NCBI GenBank assembly: GCA_002404015.1
Contig: DHIW01000033.1
Location: forward strand, 1 to 18,952
Direction of reading: 5' to 3'
Length of the DNA stretch: 18,952 bases
DNA from: Chloroflexi bacterium UBA4736
Lineage (GTDB): Bacteria > Chloroflexota > Dormibacteria > Dormibacterales > Dormibacteraceae
In this document: positions 14,597-18,952 of the stretch, in pieces
How positions within the stretch are numbered: position 1 is the stretch's first letter
Layout: every line of letters begins with the position of its first letter
Made by a program: the position numbers and the translations under genes
Notes under the pieces: generated by a model
The model's input: only the letters and a program-made list of their open reading frames with translations
Told to the model about the DNA's origin: nothing
The model's database searches: none

Positions 14597-17058
14597 GGCA
14601 CCGCTCCCGACGGAACTGTCACGGCCACCTGGGCCGATTGCGGGGTCAGCTCATCGACGCGGACCCGGATGATGCCGCCCTGCGCCTCGGCCGGCGCGAC
14701 CGGCGAGGAGAGGCCGCGCCCTGTGGCCGGGAACTGCGGCATGGCGCGCCAGCTGCCGACCGTCCAGTCGTAGACGTCAACCGACATGACCGGGGCCTTG
14801 GCGATCGGCTGCCCGGTCTGGGGCGGATAGAAGTAGGAGAGGGCCAGCCCTGACGCGGCCACGCCCGTGGGCACCTCGATGTCGTACACGTCGACCGTGT
14901 ACGCGTTGTCGCTGACCATCGACACGATCCGGGGCCGGGCCGCGACCGCGGCCAGCGAGTCGACCGACTCCACCTGGACCGGCTGCACCACCGCCGCCAG
15001 GGTCGAGTGGGCGGGCTGGGCCCCTTCGATCTGCAGAGTCGACGAGGCGTCGGTCACTCCGACGAGAGCGACCTCGCCCTGGCGGCCGGACAAAGCCTCG
15101 GCGGCCGCCAGGCGGACGACGGTCTCCCGCTTGTCGCCGTTGTACACCTGGCCGCCGTACACCACACCGGGCGGCGGCGCCGCCTGGCCGACCCCCACTT
15201 TGGGGTTGACCGGCAGGCTGGCGTCGAGCGAGGCGTCGACGGAGACCGTCTGCCCGGGGTTCAGCGCGCCCTTGGCCAACACCGCCTCCTGGCCCGAGGC
15301 CGTGACCGCCCGCAGGTCCTGGATCGGCCGCGCCGTGTGGTTGAGGATCGTGCCCTGCAGGCGCCCACCCTTCAGGGCCAGGTGGGCGTCCAGCCCGGCC
15401 GCGGCGCCCGCGTCCGTCACCCCCAACCCGCCCGGGTGGCCGACGCTGAGCGTCTGCACCGTCTTCATGCTCCAGACGGCCACACCCCGCAGCTCGACCT
15501 GCTCGCGCTGGCCGACCGCGATCTCCGTGTTGTCGACGCTAACGCCGAATCCGCCGAGGCCGAGGGCGGTGGAGGCCAGCGTGTTGGCCGGGATGCGCAC
15601 GTTGTAGTCGCCGCGGTGGGGCGCGAAGATGCCGTGGTAGGCGTAGGTCTCCACAGCGCCCCCTGGCGCCAGGCGCTGGATCTGGACCTCGTTGTCGAAG
15701 AAGTCGGTGCCTCGGGACGAGCTGCCCACCCAGTAGGAGCCGCCCGTGAACGCGAGTGCGACCAGCGGCACCGTCACCCACATCAGCTCTCTGCGGTGCA
15801 CCGCCTTCAGAGCCATGTAGTTGAGGATCCCGGCCAGCAGGACGTAGGCGACGAGCAGTCCACCCAGCAGCCCGATCGGCGGCAGGGTGCCGGCGGGCGC
15901 GTCGCCCAGGAGGTTGAAGATCACGTCCGGCCCCATCACCCCGCCGTAGCCCGGCACGAACGAGCCAGGCGCCACGGCCACGGCACCGCCGCCGGCGGTT
16001 GAGGCGAGGAGCATGGGCTTTGGTCCGGTGCCGAACCCGGAGGCGCCGAGCGTGCCCCGCGAGCCCTGGCCCGAGATGAGAAGGGCGCGCGAGAGCGCCT
16101 GGGACCAGATGATCCCGGCCAGGCTCGGCTGGGGGTCGATGGGGTCCGCGAAGGGGTCGACGGCCAGCTCGACGATCCGTCCCGCCCCGTAGTTGCCCTC
16201 CACGATGAGCGGGGAGCCGTCGGGCGCCCCCACGACCGCGCGGCCTTGGCGGAGCGCCCCGGTCACGGTCGGCACCACCAGCGATGTAGCCTTGCCGGCG
16301 AGCTGGGTAAGCGGGTCGATGGAGCCCGTGCCGGAGGCCTCGGGCCGCATCGGCGTTAGCTCAGCCGGCAGCGGCAGCAGGGTGCGGCGCCAGGTCGAGC
16401 CACCCGCCAGGACCAGGCTGCCGCCGAGGCCGACGAAGTCGCGAAGGGCCTGCAGCTGGGCCTGGCTCAGGGAGGCCGAGTCGAACTGGTCGATGACGAT
16501 CGCGGAGAGCCCGCTCAGGTACACAGCGCTGGTCGGGAAGGCCTGGGCCGAGGCGAAGCGGGTCATCGAGAAGTCGAACCCGCGTGGCAGGGGCCGGAGC
16601 GCGCTGATCTTCTGGTCGCCCTGCTGGACGTCGCTCAGCAGCGCGGTCGCCGCCTGCGCCCGGGCCGTCGACTGGACGTCGGCGCTGCCGACCACGTGAC
16701 CGCCCAGGTCCCTGACCTCCGCTCCATAGCCGCTGGAAGCCTCGATCACGTAGATGGTCAGCGACCGGGCGGTGGCCCTGGGCACCGCCAGGCGGGCCCG
16801 GTAGGTGGGGTAGCTGTTGGACGGCGGCCCCTGGGTCGGGGACGCCTGGTTGGGTACCAGGAGCACGTCGCCGGTGAAGTCGGCGGCGCCGTCGTTCTTC
16901 AGAGTGACCGTGTAAGGCGTCCAGGCGCCGGCCTGGGGGCTGACCTCCCAGCGCTGGTTGATCGTCAGCGTGAGACCGGGGTCAGCCGCCTGCGCGGGCG
17001 CCGCCGGCAATGCGAAGGCGAGGCCGGTGAGAAGGGCTACCAGGCGGCTCAGCTTCAT
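14593..17058 (-). CDS. Secreted/membrane-anchored protein with GATase-like domain, first gene of the operon
   Basis: The 821-residue product starts with a clear Sec signal peptide (about 1-24: basic MKLSR, a hydrophobic core, and cleavage after APAQA). Beta-sandwich-like sequence follows, then a class I glutamine-amidotransferase-like segment (about 187-235, with IVIDQFD and FVGLGGSLVLAGGSTW) with no visible catalytic Cys-His-Glu triad. Two membrane helices (about 396-416 and 426-445) separate it from a second large beta-rich half. The family is not named here, but this architecture recurs beside ABC-2 exporters and VWA proteins. The ATG at 17056-17058 is preferred because it begins the signal peptide. 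An in-frame start at 17118 would put 20 residues before it. The upstream Shine-Dalgarno is weak. No convincing promoter could be picked in the 95-base gap after mtrB. Confidence 0.82.
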   Translation of the reverse strand: MKLSRLVALLTGLAFALPAAPAQAADPGLTLTINQRWEVSPQAGAWTPYTVTLKNDGAADFTGDVLLVPNQASPTQGPPSNSYPTYRARLAVPRATARSLTIYVIEASSGYGAEVRDLGGHVVGSADVQSTARAQAATALLSDVQQGDQKISALRPLPRGFDFSMTRFASAQAFPTSAVYLSGLSAIVIDQFDSASLSQAQLQALRDFVGLGGSLVLAGGSTWRRTLLPLPAELTPMRPEASGTGSIDPLTQLAGKATSLVVPTVTGALRQGRAVVGAPDGSPLIVEGNYGAGRIVELAVDPFADPIDPQPSLAGIIWSQALSRALLISGQGSRGTLGASGFGTGPKPMLLASTAGGGAVAVAPGSFVPGYGGVMGPDVIFNLLGDAPAGTLPPIGLLGGLLVAYVLLAGILNYMALKAVHRRELMWVTVPLVALAFTGGSYWVGSSSRGTDFFDNEVQIQRLAPGGAVETYAYHGIFAPHRGDYNVRIPANTLASTALGLGGFGVSVDNTEIAVGQREQVELRGVAVWSMKTVQTLSVGHPGGLGVTDAGAAAGLDAHLALKGGRLQGTILNHTARPIQDLRAVTASGQEAVLAKGALNPGQTVSVDASLDASLPVNPKVGVGQAAPPPGVVYGGQVYNGDKRETVVRLAAAEALSGRQGEVALVGVTDASSTLQIEGAQPAHSTLAAVVQPVQVESVDSLAAVAARPRIVSMVSDNAYTVDVYDIEVPTGVAASGLALSYFYPPQTGQPIAKAPVMSVDVYDWTVGSWRAMPQFPATGRGLSSPVAPAEAQGGIIRVRVDELTPQSAQVAVTVPSGAVP

Positions 17059-17115
17059 GGGTTCTTGAGCGAAACGCGTCGGGGGCCGGGCGGTAACGGC
17101 AACCTTAAACGATCG

Positions 17116-17137
17116 CAACGGAGCCAGGACCCCGTTG
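17116..17137 (-). terminator. Possible terminator after mtrB
   Basis: An 8-bp stem with one G-U pair (CAACGGGG with CTCCGTTG on the minus strand) and a six-base loop lies 16 bases after the mtrB stop. It is followed by CGATCGTTT, a weak T-run. It sits in the only gap of this size on the minus strand between dnaE-mtrB and the nine-gene operon, so it plausibly ends the dnaE-mtrB transcript. The gap holds no other structure I can support. Confidence 0.45.
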
Positions 17138-17153
17138 AGTGGATCCCGCCTAG

Positions 17154-17399
17154 CTACTCCGAGGAGACCTGGCCGACGTCCGTCAGGATCTCGGCCTTGC
17201 CCCGCACCTTGATGGCCGCCGTGAGGTCCGTGAACTGGGCCACCAGCACCTCTCCGGCGTCGAGGCGCTCGGAGTGGTGGGAGCGGGTGTCGCGGCCGCG
17301 GGTCAGGCCCATGATCGTGACGCCGTCCTCCAGCGCCTTGACCACGATGTAGCGGCCACCCTGTGCCCTCTCGCCGCCGTTGTCAGCCGGACTGTCCAT
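17154..17399 (-). CDS. mtrB: Tryptophan RNA-binding attenuation protein (TRAP)
   Basis: The 81-residue product matches TRAP along its whole core: YIVVKALEDGVTIMGLTRG, then DTRSHHSERLDAGEVLVAQFTDLTAAIKVRGKAEILTDVG. TRAP forms an 11-subunit ring that binds tryptophan and wraps RNA with repeated GAG/UAG triplets, attenuating trp gene expression. The RNA-contacting K and R of AIKVRG are present. The first lysine of the Bacillus KKR triad is Arg here (DTRSHH). The Gln-Phe-Thr of the tryptophan pocket is kept, but the Ser after the second Thr of that loop is Ala. The ATG at 17397-17399 overlaps the dnaE 3' end by 17 bases, so the two are probably cotranscribed. No trp genes or NAG-repeat targets are seen in the window. 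Confidence 0.93.
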   Translation of the reverse strand: MDSPADNGGERAQGGRYIVVKALEDGVTIMGLTRGRDTRSHHSERLDAGEVLVAQFTDLTAAIKVRGKAEILTDVGQVSSE

Positions 17400-18952
17400 T
17401 GCGCCACTGCCCCCGCCCGTTTCCGTTGCCGTTCGACTGGGCGCGCGGCCGGACCGTCTCCAGCCTCGTCACCTCGCGCCCGAAATGGGAGTCTAGGTCA
17501 TCCTTGAGGGCCTGCCCCGCGCTCACCGAGAAGCGCTCCCCCAGCTGCACGCTGACCACCCGGCCAGCCACCCGGAAGTGGGCGAAGACGCTGTCGGAGC
17601 CAGGGTGGCGGGCCAGGACCTGGGCCAGGGCGTCCACCACGTCCTCCCCGCCTTCGGGCACGTCGATGTGCACGGTCTTCTGGCGCTCCACGGGCCCGCA
17701 CTCGGGGTCGTCCCAGGCCCAGACGAACTCGGCCAGCAGCGAGGCGCTCTCGGCCACCTCCTCCACAAGCTCGGCGTCCTCTTCGAGGCCCGCCGGGGGG
17801 CTCGCTGCGGTCGCGGCATTCCGGTTGCCACCTGCGCTGACGTCGACCTTGCCCTGGACGATGAGGGGCACGTCGGACTCGAACAGGCGGCGGACCCTCT
17901 CCTCTGTGTACAGGCGCGGGAAGACGACCACGTCGATGGTCCCCGTGAGGTCCTCCAGCTCCACGAAGGCCATGATCTGGCCGCTCCGGGTGACGACCCG
18001 GCGCACGTCCCGGACGATGCCACCCACCCGGACCTCGGTGCCCAGGATGTCGGACGTGACCTGGATCGCCTGGGCGTCGGTCAGCCTGGCCAGCTCCGCC
18101 TCGATCCGGTTCAGCGGGTGGTCGCTGAGGTACAGGCCGAGCAGCTCCTTCTCGGCTCGCAGCTTCTCGTCGGGGGTCATGGGCTCGGTGGTGATCCGGT
18201 AGCCGGCCGGATCGTCCACGGGCGCCTCGACCATCCCGAACAGCGAGGTCTGGCCGGACTCGCGGTCCCGCCGCGCCCGCTCCGCGCGCTGGACGGCGAG
18301 GTCGAGCATGGCGAGCAGCTGGTTGCGTTCGCCCAGGCTGTCGCAGGCTCCGCTCCTGACCAGCGCCTCGAGCACCCTGCGGTTGATCTCCTGGATGCCG
18401 CTGATGCGCTCGCAGAGGTCGTCGAGGGACTTGAAGCGCCCGTGCTCCTCGCGCTGCTCGACGATCATGTCCACCGCCTTGGCACCGACGTTCTTGATGG
18501 CGGCGAGGCCGAACCGGATGCGCGTCTCCACGATCGAGAAGTCCGCGAGCGACTCGTTGATGTCGGGCGGCAGCACCTCGATCCCTCGCTTCTTGCAGTC
18601 CACGATCGCGGTCGCCACCTTCTCGGCGCTGCCTTCCATGTGGACCAGGAGGGCGGTCAGGTACTCGATCGGGTAGTTTGCCTTCAGGTAGGCGGTCTGG
18701 TAGGCGATCAGTCCGTACGCCGCGCTGTGAGCCCGGTTGAAGCCGTACGAGGCGAACTTGTCGATCATGTCGAAGAGCTGCTCGCCCATCGGGTTCTCGA
18801 TCCCGTTGGCCAGGCAGCCGGCCAGGAACTTCTCCCGCTGCTGGGCCATCTTCACCCGGTCCTTCTTGCCCATCGCGGCGCGCAGGATGTCGGCCTCGGA
18901 GAGCGTGAAACCGGCCAATGAGCGGGCAGCCATCATCACCTGCTCCTGGTAG
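17383..18952 (-). CDS. dnaE: DNA polymerase III alpha subunit, C-terminal part (partial)
   Basis: The gene runs off the right edge; 522 C-terminal residues are visible. The first residues, YQEQVM, followed by LAGFTLSEADILRAAMGKK, and then FASYGFNRAHSAAYGLIAYQ, are hallmark DnaE fingers-domain motifs. A helix-hairpin-helix region (GLAAIKNVGAKAVD, then GRFKSLDDLCERI) and an OB-fold (VRVGGIVRDVRRVVTRSGQI, then FVELEDLTGTIDVVVFPRLY) follow. An acidic linker and a C-terminal domain end in a Asn/Gly/Arg-rich tail. The polymerase and PHP domains with the catalytic aspartates lie outside the window. The form without an exonuclease insert looks like DnaE rather than PolC. It overlaps mtrB by 17 bases. 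Confidence 0.97.
   Translation of the reverse strand, partial: YQEQVMMAARSLAGFTLSEADILRAAMGKKDRVKMAQQREKFLAGCLANGIENPMGEQLFDMIDKFASYGFNRAHSAAYGLIAYQTAYLKANYPIEYLTALLVHMEGSAEKVATAIVDCKKRGIEVLPPDINESLADFSIVETRIRFGLAAIKNVGAKAVDMIVEQREEHGRFKSLDDLCERISGIQEINRRVLEALVRSGACDSLGERNQLLAMLDLAVQRAERARRDRESGQTSLFGMVEAPVDDPAGYRITTEPMTPDEKLRAEKELLGLYLSDHPLNRIEAELARLTDAQAIQVTSDILGTEVRVGGIVRDVRRVVTRSGQIMAFVELEDLTGTIDVVVFPRLYTEERVRRLFESDVPLIVQGKVDVSAGGNRNAATAASPPAGLEEDAELVEEVAESASLLAEFVWAWDDPECGPVERQKTVHIDVPEGGEDVVDALAQVLARHPGSDSVFAHFRVAGRVVSVQLGERFSVSAGQALKDDLDSHFGREVTRLETVRPRAQSNGNGNGRGQWRNGQSG

Noticed and set aside
17059..17153. TRAP-binding NAG repeats or a clear promoter in the gap before the envelope operon
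   Set aside because: No run of GAG/UAG triplets at 2-3-base spacing is present. -35/-10 candidates such as TTGCGA lack a convincing partner.
17578..18921. 447-codon plus-strand open frame opposite dnaE
   Set aside because: dnaE on the minus strand is unmistakable; the antisense translation has no family character.

Overview
The window is a high-GC bacterial chromosome segment. It has long tightly packed operons, GTG/TTG starts, GTGA and TGATG stop/start overlaps, and a TRAP (MtrB) homologue next to dnaE. Together these suggest a high-GC monoderm-type lineage such as Chloroflexota/Dormibacterota, Actinomycetota or a high-GC clostridial relative. The sequence alone does not settle which, and I do not assign a species.

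Left part (1-3863): an integrated phage-type element. It holds a possible tail end of an upstream gene, a 12-codon leader ORF coupled to a phage tail tape-measure-like protein (221-2032), an intrinsic terminator, an unknown minus-strand protein with internal repeats (2137-2628), and a complete tyrosine recombinase (2797-3750). The recombinase points away from the 3' end of a tRNA-Thr(GGU) gene (3864-3936), the classic arrangement for an element inserted into a tRNA 3' end. No capsid, lysis or distal tail genes lie between the tape-measure gene and the integrase, so the element looks reduced or rearranged. Its other end is outside the window.

Middle (3958-17058): one long minus-strand operon of nine genes with almost no intergenic space. 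In transcription order it encodes: a secreted/membrane protein with a class I glutamine-amidotransferase-like fold; an ABC ATPase and its ABC-2 permease; a membrane protein with 33 consecutive Gly-Gln-type dipeptides; a MoxR AAA+ ATPase; a DUF58 protein; a BatA-like VWA membrane protein; a large membrane protein with one intact VWA domain, a GATase-like domain and one degenerate VWA domain; an AhpC/TSA peroxiredoxin; and a 71-residue unknown. The tRNA-Thr follows 21 bases later. MoxR, DUF58 and VWA proteins usually form an envelope-associated chaperone/assembly module. The ABC pair and the GATase-like membrane protein suggest the whole operon builds or services a cell-surface machine.

The most striking observation is in the peroxiredoxin. 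Its frame is intact over 145 codons except for one UGA at codon 38, exactly where the peroxidatic cysteine of the WCPYC motif belongs. The result reads W-UGA-P-Y-C, and the conserved sequence continues perfectly on both sides. A hairpin starts immediately after the UGA. The gene is therefore very probably a selenocysteine-containing peroxiredoxin (UxxC) that ordinary gene finding would cut in half.

Right part (17154-18952): mtrB, encoding the tryptophan-sensing RNA-binding protein TRAP, overlaps the 3' end of dnaE (DNA polymerase III alpha). dnaE runs off the right edge. A hairpin between mtrB and the large operon probably separates the two transcription units.
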